From positions 186,001-250,000 of the forward strand of contig NZ_CALPCB010000003.1 in NCBI RefSeq assembly GCF_943192895.1: a DNA stretch of 64,000 nucleotides. The letters run 5' to 3'. Below are positions 54,255-63,720 of this stretch, piece after piece. Positions within the stretch are counted from its first letter, which is position 1, and each line of letters opens with the position of its first letter. Source of the stretch: Veillonella_A intestinalis. Lineage in GTDB: Bacteria; Bacillota; Negativicutes; Veillonellales; Veillonellaceae. Below the pieces are notes generated by a model, which did not search any database, was not told where the DNA came from, and saw only the letters and a program-made list of their open reading frames with translations. Made by a program: the position numbers and the translations under genes.

Positions 54255-54383
54255 CAATAACTCCATTTCTAATTCGCGGAAACAAATGCGGTCCGTAACA
54301 TTTACAAAAATTTGACATTATATCTCTCTTTGTTACTAGTATACCGAATTTTTTCGATAATGAAAAGAGTTATATAGGGGTTT

Positions 54384-55271
54384 CTATTTAAGAACCTTCT
54401 CTTTCACTTCATTTACAGTATCTTCACTTGGTTTGCCATTCCCATAAAGAAATGCCATACCTACAAAGACGATGCCACCAATCATATTGCCTAGTGTTAC
54501 TGGCAATAAGTTTTTAGTGAAAAAAGTACTCCAATTTAATTGTTGAAGTGCCTCTGCAGTTATGCCTAATTTAGCGGCTTGTGCTACATAGCTTGGATCA
54601 GACGCTGCAAAGATACCTGCTGGAATGTAATACATATTAGCTACACAGTGTTCAAAACCAGACAACACAAACATAAAGATTGGTAAATAAATAGATAATA
54701 TTTTCCCAGAAGTTGACGTTGTGCCAAAGCTCAACCATACAGCTAAGCATACTAACCAGTTACATAATATCCCTAAAACAATTGCTGCTGTAAGATCTAA
54801 ACTTACTTTACCTAACGCGAGTTTTATTGTCATAGCACCGGCTAAATTAGCACCACCATGCCATAACCCAGATTGACTCATCAACCAAGCAATAAAAAAT
54901 GATCCTAAAAAATTCCCAATATATACATATACCCAATTTCGTAACATGGCAACACTTGATACCCTACCACATAGCCAAGCATTGGTAATCAATACATTGC
55001 CAGTAAAAAGTTCTGCCCCAGATAATAATACAAATACAAGACCACAACCAAAAATAATACCTGCTACTAATCGTCCTAGCCCATACCATTCTGGTTGAGC
55101 CAATAAGTTAAAAGCTCCCATCGTTGATGCTTGCGAGGCAAAAGCAATAAATGCGCCTGCTAAAAAACCTAATATTAAAAGTTGTACGCTCCCTAAACTA
55201 CTTTTCTTTTCTCCAATGGCTAACGCCGCTGCCGTCGTTTCTATTGGTTTTAATAACATTGGTCCTTTCAT
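54384..55271 (-). CDS. focA: formate/nitrite transporter (FocA-like)
   Basis: 295-residue six-helix channel of the FNT family. GAFIAFASQASTMGAFNL, GLVFVLLSGAELFTGN (the family signature), NFLGSFFIAWLMS, GILCNWLVCLAVW and FVLSGFEHCVANMYYIPAG. With Fhs and FdhF in the window, formate is the likely substrate: export of formate made from histidine, or uptake. Start at the first ATG with AAGGGAG close by. Confidence 0.92.
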   Translation of the reverse strand: MKGPMLLKPIETTAAALAIGEKKSSLGSVQLLILGFLAGAFIAFASQASTMGAFNLLAQPEWYGLGRLVAGIIFGCGLVFVLLSGAELFTGNVLITNAWLCGRVSSVAMLRNWVYVYIGNFLGSFFIAWLMSQSGLWHGGANLAGAMTIKLALGKVSLDLTAAIVLGILCNWLVCLAVWLSFGTTSTSGKILSIYLPIFMFVLSGFEHCVANMYYIPAGIFAASDPSYVAQAAKLGITAEALQQLNWSTFFTKNLLPVTLGNMIGGIVFVGMAFLYGNGKPSEDTVNEVKEKVLK

Positions 55272-55676
55272 ATAACTCCCTTCCGTATACCCTATCTAAG
55301 GATAGGTATACTTAAAAATCTAGAAACTATGATAACCAACTTCACCTAACTGTATCGGCAATGTAGTAAAACCTCCTTACTGCTTTTTTAAAACGCACAA
55401 AACCCATTCTTTCAAAAAACGCATACAATGAATAACTTATCTTCATTTATAAGCATTAAACAATATTCTATAGGAATTGTCAAGTATACTTTGCCTTGAT
55501 TCTTCATCACTTTTTTATAATAATTGTCTACCAATACATATAATTACTGGCTTAATTACACATTACAGTTCCTTTACAAATAATTTACCGCCTTTTTTCT
55601 GTATCTTTTATAAGCCCTTTGTTAGGATAATAACAGCAGATGTTCATTCTTTTTTGATACATTAGGAGGTATTTTC
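55272..55676. other. divergent intergenic region of focA and phoA
   Basis: No gene. Near focA, GTATACC-CTATC / GATAG-GTATAC (about 55287-55311) forms an inverted repeat about 15 nt upstream of the focA start, either a leader hairpin or an operator. On the phoA side TTGCCT (about 55492) and TATAAT (about 55517) are spaced 19 nt, a weak promoter. Confidence 0.45.
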
Positions 55677-57536
55677 ATGAATGGCAAGCAGCATTTACGT
55701 AAAATGGTATTTTTTGCTTTAGCAGGCGCCTTAGCCTTTGGTATTAATGCACCTATGGTAAAGGCCGATGCACCAGCACCAGCAGTTACACTTAGCTCAC
55801 AAACAGAATTGTCAGCCACAGCTGTAATAAGTAAAGACATCAAAGTATTACCAATCAATCAGGCTAAATTCTGGCAAGGTCAGCGCTTTGACTTTGAAGT
55901 AGAGCTTCCATTAGGTACTAAGCAAGTAGCTGTTACTATCAATGGTGAAGATGCAAGCAAAGTATTTAAAGAAACACCTACCCTAACTCAACATAGCACT
56001 CATATTTCATACCGTATTAATGATGTGGCTTTTAAAGAGGTCGGTGATAAACGTGTTAATGTGGTTGCTGCTACGAACCAAGGTACCTTAAAACAATCGG
56101 CAAGTTACAAAGTAGTTAATGAAAAAGCACAAAAGAAAGCAAAGAATGTAATTCTTTTTGTAGGCGACGGTATGAGCATGCAGGCCAAAGAAGTAGCCCG
56201 TATCCTTTCTAAAGGTTTATCGGATGGTAAATTTAACGATATATTAGCTATGGAAAAAATGCCTCACATGGCTTTAGTAACAACGTCTGGCTATGATTCA
56301 CTCGTTACAGACTCTGCCAACAGTGCGTCTGCCTATAATACAGGTAATAAATCCGTAGTTAACGCTATGGGTGTCTACGAAAATAGCACAGCTGACCCAT
56401 TAGATGATCCAAAAGTAGAAAATATCTCTGAAATTATTTCACGCAGCAAAGATATGTCCTATGGTATGGTAACTACAGCAGCAGTAACAGATGCAACGCC
56501 AGCAGCAGTAACAGCTCACACCCGTCGTCGTGGCGAGCAAAACTTTATTGCTACAGACTTTTTAAATCGAGCAAAACCACCAGCTGTTATCTTAGGTGGC
56601 GGTTCCCAATTCTTCTTACCATTGAGCACACCAGGCTCTAAACGTAAAGATAATGTAAATGTTATCCAAGAATTTAAAGACAAAGGCTATCAATTTGCAG
56701 GTAATAAAACAGATTTAGCTAAAACAACAGCGGATAAACCACTTCTTGGCCTTTTCACCTTAAATACTATGAACGTATATATGGATCGCCAATTCTTACC
56801 AGAAAATCCTACCGTGCTTAAAGGTTTCAATGACCAACCAGGCCTAGTGGATATGACTAAAAAAGCAATTGAAGTCCTTGAAAAGAATCCAAATGGTTTC
56901 TTCCTCATGTCAGAAGCTGGTTCCATTGATAAACAACTTCACACTATGGATTGGCAACGTTCCGCTTACGATACTATCGAATTTGACCAAGCTATCAAAT
57001 ATGCGCAAGACTACTCCAAAGCTCATGGCGACAACACTTTAATTATCGTCGTAGCTGACCATGCTCATGGCATCAGTATTACTGGTACTTACAGTGAACA
57101 AGATGGTAAAGTAGGTCGTGAAGCAGTTCGTGTATATGGTGAAGCAGGCTGGCCAACCTTCATCGATGCAAATCGAGATGGTTTCCCAGATAACCCAGAT
57201 GCGGATGTAACATTAGCTGTACAATATGCTAACTCCCCTGACCACTACGAAAATTACCGTTTCCAAACAGAGCCACATGATCCAGCTACTGCAGGCAAAG
57301 ATGGTAAAGTAATTGCTAATCCAAAACGTGCTCCACAAGGTGCTCGTCTAGTAGAAGGCAGCTTACCAACTACAACTGGTGAAACTAGTGAAGTTCATTC
57401 CGCTGATGATGTAGTACTCATGGCACAAGGCCCTGGCTCTGAATACTTCAGTGGTGTTATGGATAATACCGAAGTATTCTTTGGTATTCTTCGTGCCCTT
57501 GGCATTGATGGCAACAAAGATGTATTAAAAAAATAA
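55677..57536 (+). CDS. phoA: alkaline phosphatase
   Basis: 619-residue exported metalloenzyme. N-terminal signal peptide (MVFFALAGALAFGINAPMVKADA). The catalytic domain starts near 160: VILFVGDGMS (metal-binding Asp), VTDSANSASA with the nucleophilic Ser, EAGSIDKQLH and VVADHAHG, residues that bind zinc in the family. An extra N-terminal beta domain (about 45-150) and a C-terminal region with HSADDVVLMAQGPGS complete it. AGGAGG before the ATG. It heads a cluster with a putative zinc ABC system. Confidence 0.95.
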   Translation: MNGKQHLRKMVFFALAGALAFGINAPMVKADAPAPAVTLSSQTELSATAVISKDIKVLPINQAKFWQGQRFDFEVELPLGTKQVAVTINGEDASKVFKETPTLTQHSTHISYRINDVAFKEVGDKRVNVVAATNQGTLKQSASYKVVNEKAQKKAKNVILFVGDGMSMQAKEVARILSKGLSDGKFNDILAMEKMPHMALVTTSGYDSLVTDSANSASAYNTGNKSVVNAMGVYENSTADPLDDPKVENISEIISRSKDMSYGMVTTAAVTDATPAAVTAHTRRRGEQNFIATDFLNRAKPPAVILGGGSQFFLPLSTPGSKRKDNVNVIQEFKDKGYQFAGNKTDLAKTTADKPLLGLFTLNTMNVYMDRQFLPENPTVLKGFNDQPGLVDMTKKAIEVLEKNPNGFFLMSEAGSIDKQLHTMDWQRSAYDTIEFDQAIKYAQDYSKAHGDNTLIIVVADHAHGISITGTYSEQDGKVGREAVRVYGEAGWPTFIDANRDGFPDNPDADVTLAVQYANSPDHYENYRFQTEPHDPATAGKDGKVIANPKRAPQGARLVEGSLPTTTGETSEVHSADDVVLMAQGPGSEYFSGVMDNTEVFFGILRALGIDGNKDVLKK

Positions 57537-57567
57537 GTAAAAAATAATTAAGGATGTGACTAGGAAC

Positions 57568-58017
57568 ATGATGCAATTAAAACAATGGTTGCGCCCACTT
57601 ATACTCTGTTTCGCCTTACAACTTTTGACAATTTCGCTACCACAAACAGTGCTAGCAAATTGGCTTAGCTTTGGCGATATGTATGCAGGTGCTACTTCAG
57701 AAGGGCTTATCTTATCGGACAGCTTATTATCCCAAAATGGACAAACGGTAACTATGCAAGGTTATATGGCGCCACCGCTAAAACCAAGCATTAACTTCTT
57801 TGTTCTTACAGAAACGCCTATGTCCATATGCCCTTTCTGCTCTACTGATGCCGATTGGCCTAGTGACATTGTAGTCGTTTATCTGGATGATGCGGTAACA
57901 GCACTTCCTTATGATCAAGATATTACCGTAACCGGCCAACTCGATGTAGGCAGCTATGTAGATGGTGAAACAGGCTTCGTTAGCCTTGTTCGCATCTTAG
58001 GTGCTGAGGTAAATTAA
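57568..58017 (+). CDS. exported OB-fold-like protein (DUF3299-like) of the phosphatase/ABC cluster
   Basis: 149 residues. Signal peptide (LILCFALQLLTISLPQTVLA) and a small beta-rich domain: VTMQGYMAPPLKPSINFFVL, CPFCSTDADWPSDIVVVYL, then ITVTGQLDVG. The CPFC pair and the order of strands resemble DUF3299-type proteins found beside zinc-responsive ABC genes; the match was judged by eye. Starts 32 nt after phoA and ends 1 nt before the ATPase gene, so it belongs to one operon. Confidence 0.65.
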   Translation: MMQLKQWLRPLILCFALQLLTISLPQTVLANWLSFGDMYAGATSEGLILSDSLLSQNGQTVTMQGYMAPPLKPSINFFVLTETPMSICPFCSTDADWPSDIVVVYLDDAVTALPYDQDITVTGQLDVGSYVDGETGFVSLVRILGAEVN

Positions 58018-58018
58018 T

Positions 58019-58690
58019 ATGATTCACATTGAAAGCTTAACCCATCAATTTCCTGATGGCGAAACCTCTGTGACAGCACTAGATTTACCTAATTTCTCCG
58101 CCACTACTGGCAGTCAATGGTGTATTACCGGTGTCAGTGGTAGCGGGAAATCTACCTTATTACAGTGCCTAGCCGGTCTCTTACAACCTACAACAGGTAT
58201 ACTTCAAGTTGAGGACATGTATCTTAATGAAGCGTCATCTAAAGAGCTTGATACTTGGCGTGGTAAAAAAGTAGGCTATATCTTTCAAGACTTCAATTTG
58301 CTCAACTTTTTAACAGTTGAAGACAATATCCTAAGCGGTGCTTTCTTTGCCAATCGGTTTACGCACAAAGAAATGGTGCAAGAAATGGAGCAACTCACTA
58401 ATCTTATGGGCATTGCCCCTTTACGCCATAAAAAGCCTACCCAATTGAGCAAAGGTGAGCAACAACGTGTTGCTATTGCTAGAGCGCTTATCAAAAAGCC
58501 CAGCCTCCTCTTGGCTGATGAGCCTACAGCTAGCCTAGATGAAGCAAATAGTCGTCTTGTTATTGATTTATTGAAAGCCTATAGTGAAACACTACAAGCT
58601 ACCCTACTTATTACGAGCCATGAAGAACCTGTCATTTCTCAATTTTCCAATCGACTTCACTTAACAAAGCGAGGTACCCATGATTCGTAA
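58019..58690 (+). CDS. ABC transporter ATP-binding protein (LolD/MacB class)
   Basis: 223 residues with Walker A GVSGSGKSTLL, signature LSKGEQQRVAIARAL (Lys in place of the usual Gly), Walker B LLLADEPTASLDE and switch His in LLITSHEE. GAGG eight bases upstream of the ATG. Coupled to the permease gene by an 11-nt overlap. The group is typical of type VII mechanotransmission systems. Confidence 0.92.
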   Translation: MIHIESLTHQFPDGETSVTALDLPNFSATTGSQWCITGVSGSGKSTLLQCLAGLLQPTTGILQVEDMYLNEASSKELDTWRGKKVGYIFQDFNLLNFLTVEDNILSGAFFANRFTHKEMVQEMEQLTNLMGIAPLRHKKPTQLSKGEQQRVAIARALIKKPSLLLADEPTASLDEANSRLVIDLLKAYSETLQATLLITSHEEPVISQFSNRLHLTKRGTHDS

Positions 58691-59876
58691 AATAGCCTGG
58701 CAACAACTTTGGTCCAAACCATTGACGACCACCCTACTTCTACTCGTCATGGCCTTAGCCGTTGCGTTAAGTGTATTAGTCGTTTCCTTAGGGAGCGGGC
58801 TTCAGCGGGGACTCATTGCTGCGACTGAACCCTTTACGCTCCTAGTAGCTTCCCCTGGCAGTAGTCAACAATTTGTATTAAATACCGTCTTTTTACAAGA
58901 TAAACCCTTAGCTAATCTCCCCTATAGCGAAGTAGAGCAATTGCGTAATAAACCAAAATTAGTAAAACAAGCTATACCCCTAGCCTTTGGGGATAGTATC
59001 AAAGGCTATCGCCTTGTTGGTACTGAACCTGAAATTTTTACTATTCGTCCTAGTGCTAGTCAACCTGAATGGTTACGCCTAGCAGAAGGAAAGCCTTTTG
59101 CCGAACATTTTGAAGCCGTAATTGGACAAGATGTGGCTAAACATACAGGGCTTAAAGTAGGTGATACCTTCCACTCTACCCATGGCACATTAGCCAAAGG
59201 AAAAGCGCACGAGGATCATCCGTTCACAGTCGTAGGAATTCTAGCTGACACCAATGGCCCCTATAACCAAGCTGTACTCACGTCCATTGACAGTATTTGG
59301 GATTTACATGCCCATGGTCATGACCTTTCTACCAAAGGCGATGTGACTGCTATCATGGTCGAGCCAGTCGGCTATGGTCAGGCCTATACCTTAGCTAGCC
59401 TCTACACTAAACAAAAAGATGCGCAACTCGTATTTCCTGCGCAAGTTATCACGCAACTCTTTAATCTAATGGGACGTGGTGAAAAATTATGGCAGCCTAT
59501 TGGCTATCTGCTAATTATACTAGCCATGCTAGTCGTATTAGTTACAGCCTATTTAGCAACTCTTAATCGTTTACGAGATTATGCAATTTTAAAAGCCCTA
59601 GGAGCTACGCAAAAACAACTGTATAGTATCTTAGGTCAACAAACGGTTTATATTATTAGTTTAGGCGCTATTATGGGATGGGGACTAGGCTTTGGAGCCT
59701 ACCTTGGCATAGCTCATTGGCTCAATGCAAGTTCTGCCATTATCATGCCCCCTAGCATTTCCCTCGCCTCTCTTCAATTAACCCTATTATGTATCATCGT
59801 TGGTCTAGTGTTTGGCTTATTACCTATTCTCGCCTTTCATCGAAAGACTAAACACCTCCACGATGTTATGAATTAA
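58680..59876 (+). CDS. ABC transporter permease (FtsX) with a His-rich extracytoplasmic loop
   Basis: 398 residues: one N-terminal and three C-terminal membrane helices (LLIILAMLVVLVTAYLATL; IISLGAIMGWGLGFGAYLGIA; LLCIIVGLVFGLLPILAF) with RLRDYAILKALGATQKQ as the FtsX coupling loop. The extracytoplasmic domain carries HEDHPF and LHAHGHDLSTKGD, histidine clusters as in permeases of zinc-responsive loci (Zur-controlled clusters in Vibrio and Pseudomonas). It lacks a fused ATPase. Metal link is inference. Confidence 0.9.
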   Translation: MIRKIAWQQLWSKPLTTTLLLLVMALAVALSVLVVSLGSGLQRGLIAATEPFTLLVASPGSSQQFVLNTVFLQDKPLANLPYSEVEQLRNKPKLVKQAIPLAFGDSIKGYRLVGTEPEIFTIRPSASQPEWLRLAEGKPFAEHFEAVIGQDVAKHTGLKVGDTFHSTHGTLAKGKAHEDHPFTVVGILADTNGPYNQAVLTSIDSIWDLHAHGHDLSTKGDVTAIMVEPVGYGQAYTLASLYTKQKDAQLVFPAQVITQLFNLMGRGEKLWQPIGYLLIILAMLVVLVTAYLATLNRLRDYAILKALGATQKQLYSILGQQTVYIISLGAIMGWGLGFGAYLGIAHWLNASSAIIMPPSISLASLQLTLLCIIVGLVFGLLPILAFHRKTKHLHDVMN

Positions 59877-59884
59877 CCTCACAA

Positions 59885-59975
59885 AAAAAAGGATATACCT
59901 CGTGAGTCTAAGTAAAACGAACTTATGAATACATAAGTCGATGTCTTACTTATACCGCTTGGTATATCCTTTTTT
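59885..59975 (+). terminator. terminator of the phoA-ABC operon, nested hairpins
   Basis: Outer stem 59885-59899 / 59961-59975 (AAAAAAGGATATACC and complement) with inner stems TAAGTAA / TTACTTA and ACTTATG / CATAAGT inside the long loop. CGAAC precedes the innermost hairpin, as in the 53336-53405 element. It lies 9 nt after the permease stop and can also terminate the minus-strand gene at 60031. Confidence 0.7.
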
Positions 59976-60030
59976 GTTATATGCTATTTTTTATTACCTT
60001 AAACTTATCAAAATCAATATATTGCATATA

Positions 60031-60539
60031 TTATTTAATAATGACTAAGGCACCACTATTTACTAGTTCAAACAACTTTGGAAGCGCCAATTCATCATAT
60101 GTATTTGGCTCTTGTGTCATAGTAAAAACAACCTGCCGCTGATTGCGAATTAACGCTTCAAATAAGCGGTGTAAAGCGCGCTGAGATAATTCATCCGCTT
60201 CCCGTACTACATAATCAAATTCACTCACTAAAAGCATATCAATCTTAACAAAAGTTTCCATAAAATCAGCAACATAGCCATAGGTTACGCTGTCCGTATA
60301 AGCCTGTATAATTCTTGTCCATTTTTTTCTAAAATCACTAAATTGGGTTCAATCGTTAACGCTTCTCGTTTAACAATCTCTCCTACATGAGCCATACGAT
60401 CTTCCGTGCCCACTACAACTAATGGATTATGTTCTTCAGCCCCTAAAGCGGCCGCTACTGTATCAAACGTATGACGCGCATCCGCTTTCACAATCGTATC
60501 TGTTCGTTTTAAAATATCGGTATTAATTGTATCTTTCAT
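60031..60539 (-). pseudogene. DnaA/Hda-like AAA protein, frameshifted and without ATPase motifs
   Basis: Two adjacent reading frames. Frame one (60285-60539, MKDTINTDILKRTD) has ARHTFDTVAAALGAEEHNPLVVVGTED, where DnaA has its FVVG...NPLFIYG segment; the Walker A is lost. Frame two (ending 60031) has SVTYGYVADFMETFVKIDMLLVSEFD and ALHRLFEALIRNQRQVVFTM, where DnaA has its Walker B (DDI here SEF) and sensor region. One base in an A7 run at about 60323-60329 would join them into about 169 residues. ATG at 60539 with GAGGAG. DnaA-fold remnant, or a regulator. Confidence 0.6.
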
Positions 60540-60665
60540 GTTAAAACTCCTCATAATATAAACTTTTAAGCCTTAAATTATCTAATAAGCCCCTGTAGCT
60601 TTCTATTTACCTATATTACTCATCATTGCCAATATACAAATGAGCATATTCCCATTATAACAGAA

Positions 60666-60698
60666 AAATCGGTAATCGAATACTTCGATTACCGATTT
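60666..60698. terminator. hairpin terminator between 60813 and the DnaA-like gene
   Basis: Perfect 15-bp inverted repeat, AAATCGGTAATCGAA (60666-60680) and complement (60684-60698), 3-nt loop, A-rich and T-rich flanks. It ends the small basic-protein gene upstream. Confidence 0.75.
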
Positions 60699-60812
60699 CC
60701 TTATACCTATCTACTCCATGATTAAACCATAAGTAGCTAAAGACCCTCTCCTCGCAGCTAATGATCTAACTCTGAGCAAACAATACTGGGCTTCTCCCCA
60801 CTCCTCAATTAA

Positions 60813-60989
60813 CTATTTCGCTTTAGATGCCAAAGCTGCCGCTTCAGTACGTTTACGAATTGCGTCAATTAAAGGTTTAACTTCTAAAAATTCTGCATCC
60901 GTTAATCGGAATGTACGACCTTTACGGTCAAATAATGATTTTTTGCGACCTGCGCCCGCGCGTTTGCCGCCCCACTTGTTACTTTTCAT
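60813..60989 (-). CDS. small basic protein, unknown
   Basis: 58 residues: MKSNKWGGKRAGAGRKKSLF, then a helix-prone part DAEFLEVKPLIDAIRKRTEAAALASKAK. The GGKRAGAGRKK start is common to small phage- or plasmid-like DNA-binding proteins, but I do not recognise this one. ATG at 60989 with GGGAGG 7-8 nt upstream. Own terminator downstream (60666-60698). Confidence 0.6.
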   Translation of the reverse strand: MKSNKWGGKRAGAGRKKSLFDRKGRTFRLTDAEFLEVKPLIDAIRKRTEAAALASKAK

Positions 60990-61211
60990 AACGTTCCTCC
61001 CTTGGGATATGCGTAACACTGCCATGCAAAAAAATAACTATTCTTCTCTGTTTATAGTATATACTATTCAAGCGCTAAATATCAATATTCTAATTCATGT
61101 ATTCCCTAAAGTTTTACATATTTTTTACATTAAACGCCACTATAATTCAAATTCCTTTGATTTTCTACACGATTAACTCTATACACTAGTTAAATCAAGG
61201 ACTTTATTACT

Positions 61212-63161
61212 TTATCGCTCTGCCAGTTCAAGCCAGCGCATTGTTTTTAACTCTAATTCTTCCGCCACTTTGGCTCGTTCTGCCATAGTCTGTTCCATCG
61301 CTTCATAATCCCCACCAGCTTGGTTCAACATAGCATCATAGGCCTTTAATAAGCCTTCTAATTCAGCTACTTTCAACTCCAATTCCTCCAACTCAGACTG
61401 CTCAGCTTTGGTAAGAGGCTTAACTTCCTTATTAGCAGCTAACTCCTTCAAATTACTTCCCTTATCACCAATGTTTGCCGCCTCTACGTCATCTAAAATA
61501 GTTGTGCCTGACCCCTTTGAACTATTTTGCGGCTTAGTTGATTTACTTAACCCATGTGATTTAACATCTTCCGCTGACGCCTCTTCCGCCTCTACTAATT
61601 CTCGATATTCAGAATAAGCACCATGAATAATATCTATTTGCCCGTCCCCTTTAAAGACAAATAACTTATCTACTACACGATCTAAGAAATACCGATCATG
61701 GCATACTGTAATCACTACACCACTAAAAGAATCTAAAAACTCTTCCAACACTTCTAAGGTAGGAATATCCAAATCATTAGTCGGCTCATCTAATAACAAT
61801 ACATTAGGCGCACTCATGAGCAATTTTAGTAAATATAATCGTCTTTTTTCACCACCAGATAGCTTGCGAATGGGAACACCGTGAAGTTCTGGGGTAAATA
61901 AGAACCTCTCTAGTATTTGTCCAGCGCTTAAGGTGCTACCATCAGCTAATACCATGTAGCGATGATCCTCACGAATATAATCTAAGACCCGTTGATCTTC
62001 ATCAAAAGGTGGTAACTCCTGTGTAAAATGCGCAGTTCGCACCGTTTCACCACGCCCTACAGTCCCAGATAAAGGTTCATATGTCCCATCTAACAAACGC
62101 ATGAATGTGGATTTACCAATCCCATTAGGTCCTACAATACCAATACGATCATGACGAACAACATGATAGGTAAAATCTTTTACTAAGGTCTTCTCTCCTA
62201 AATCAAAAGATAAATGCTCTATATCAAAAATTGTTTTCCCCAAACGACTCTTTAAGGCAATCGGATCTAATGTATCAGCACGGCGTGCCACATCTTGGGC
62301 TTTGAGAGTTTCATAACGCTGCAAACGAGCCTTTTGCTTCGTTGAACGAGCTTGAGCGCCACGACGCACCCATGCTAACTCCCGTTTTAAAAATTGCCGA
62401 CGCTTTTCAGCCGTAGCTGCTTCACGTTCTTCTCGCTCTGCCTTTAATGTAAGAAAGGTTTCATAGGTACCTTCATAACTATAAAAATGTCGGTCAGATA
62501 ACTCTAATATTTCATCGCTTAAAGCATCTAAAAAATAGCGGTCATGGGTACTGATTACTAGCCCACCCTTACGGGCTAATAAATATTTTTCAAGCCATTC
62601 AATGCTGGCTTCATCAAGGTGGTTAGTCGGTTCATCGAGAAGTAAAAGATCACTAGGATATAATAAAGCCTGTCCCAACGCTAACCGACGTCGTTGTCCC
62701 CCTGATAAATGTTTCACTGGCTTAGTTAAATCTTCAAACCCTAATTTAGTAAGAATCGTACGTGCTTGTTGCTCAACTTGCCAGCCCCCTTCTGCATCCA
62801 TACGCCCCAATAGGCGCAAGTGTTCAGCGCTACCTGGCGCTTGTTGATCCACACGCTCATATTCACGAACTAAACTCAACACAGGATGATGAGCTAAAAA
62901 TATATTTTCTAACAAGGACGCTTCTTCATCAAATTCAGGAGCTTGTGATAAATAATAAATAGACGCCTTGCCATTTCTCAAAATAGTACCTTTTTCAGGT
63001 TCTATTAGGCCTGCCAAAAGACGCATAAAGGTAGATTTGCCCGTACCATTTACACCAATAAGACCAATTCGTTTTGTATCCGTAAAAGTCATGCTGGCGC
63101 CTTCAAATAAGCGGCGGGTACCATATGATTGACTTACATCTTGTAAGGTTAATACATTCAT
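61212..63161 (-). CDS. uup: ABC-F protein Uup
   Basis: 649 residues, two ABC domains and no membrane segment. First: Walker A GVNGTGKST, LSGGQRRRLALGQAL, LLLDEPTNHLDE; second: GPNGIGKST, LSGGEKRRLYLLKLL, LLLDEPTNDLDI. The linker has LAWVRRGAQARSTKQKARLQR typical of Uup, and the C-terminal part is a charged coiled coil (about 565-649). Uup-type ABC-F proteins bind nucleic acid and ribosomes and can help with branched DNA or stalled ribosomes. Alone in its unit. Confidence 0.94.
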   Translation of the reverse strand: MNVLTLQDVSQSYGTRRLFEGASMTFTDTKRIGLIGVNGTGKSTFMRLLAGLIEPEKGTILRNGKASIYYLSQAPEFDEEASLLENIFLAHHPVLSLVREYERVDQQAPGSAEHLRLLGRMDAEGGWQVEQQARTILTKLGFEDLTKPVKHLSGGQRRRLALGQALLYPSDLLLLDEPTNHLDEASIEWLEKYLLARKGGLVISTHDRYFLDALSDEILELSDRHFYSYEGTYETFLTLKAEREEREAATAEKRRQFLKRELAWVRRGAQARSTKQKARLQRYETLKAQDVARRADTLDPIALKSRLGKTIFDIEHLSFDLGEKTLVKDFTYHVVRHDRIGIVGPNGIGKSTFMRLLDGTYEPLSGTVGRGETVRTAHFTQELPPFDEDQRVLDYIREDHRYMVLADGSTLSAGQILERFLFTPELHGVPIRKLSGGEKRRLYLLKLLMSAPNVLLLDEPTNDLDIPTLEVLEEFLDSFSGVVITVCHDRYFLDRVVDKLFVFKGDGQIDIIHGAYSEYRELVEAEEASAEDVKSHGLSKSTKPQNSSKGSGTTILDDVEAANIGDKGSNLKELAANKEVKPLTKAEQSELEELELKVAELEGLLKAYDAMLNQAGGDYEAMEQTMAERAKVAEELELKTMRWLELAER

Positions 63162-63180
63162 AAATTAATATTTCCTTTCA

Positions 63181-63239
63181 AAAAGAGCTGTCCAGCAAAG
63201 TTAGCTACAGAATGTAAGCACTTTGTGGATAGCTCTTTT
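63181..63239 (-). terminator. hairpin terminator downstream of the acidic protein gene
   Basis: AAAAGAGCTgTCCA and TGGAtAGCTCTTTT form an outer stem (about 63180-63193 / 63225-63238), with inner CAAAGT / ACTTTG. A/T tracts on both sides. It lies between the acidic protein gene and uup. Confidence 0.6.
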
Positions 63240-63242
63240 TCA

Positions 63243-63575
63243 TTAGTCTAGGCTATCGTCATAACGAGCCATATTTTCTTGTCGAATATCTTTCAAATTA
63301 GAAAGTAATTCATCCGTATCTTCTACGCGAGTAAATAATTCACCAAAGTATTCAGAATCTTCTACTGTCACACTCCACTGAAACGAATCATTTTCATCAT
63401 AGAGAGTAAAGATAATTGGTTCTTCCATAGAAGTAGGTACATTCCCATCTTCATCGGTAATGGTCGCATAAGCACCATCATCATTGACCTGATAGAATAA
63501 AGTCTCACGGTCATCAATTTCCACCAATTCAAATCCTAAATTCTCATAAAACGATTCCAGCGCGTCGCCGTCCAT
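63243..63575 (-). CDS. acidic protein, unknown
   Basis: 110 residues, strongly acidic (DDGAYATITDEDG, VEDSEYFGELFTRVEDTDEL), no membrane segment. AAAGGAGG precedes the ATG. I do not recognise the family; the regular strands suggest a small folded cytoplasmic protein. It lies between uup and the glycosyltransferase in its own unit. Confidence 0.65.
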   Translation of the reverse strand: MDGDALESFYENLGFELVEIDDRETLFYQVNDDGAYATITDEDGNVPTSMEEPIIFTLYDENDSFQWSVTVEDSEYFGELFTRVEDTDELLSNLKDIRQENMARYDDSLD

Positions 63576-63720
63576 ACGAATCCTCCTTTAATACATAACC
63601 CCGAATCCCCTTTTGGGTGTTGAGTACATTGTACAAAAATTTCTAGCTCTTAGCAAGAGACTTTTATAAGACTCCCCTTGCAAACTATGCATACTATCCC
63701 TATTCACTACTAAATAAATA

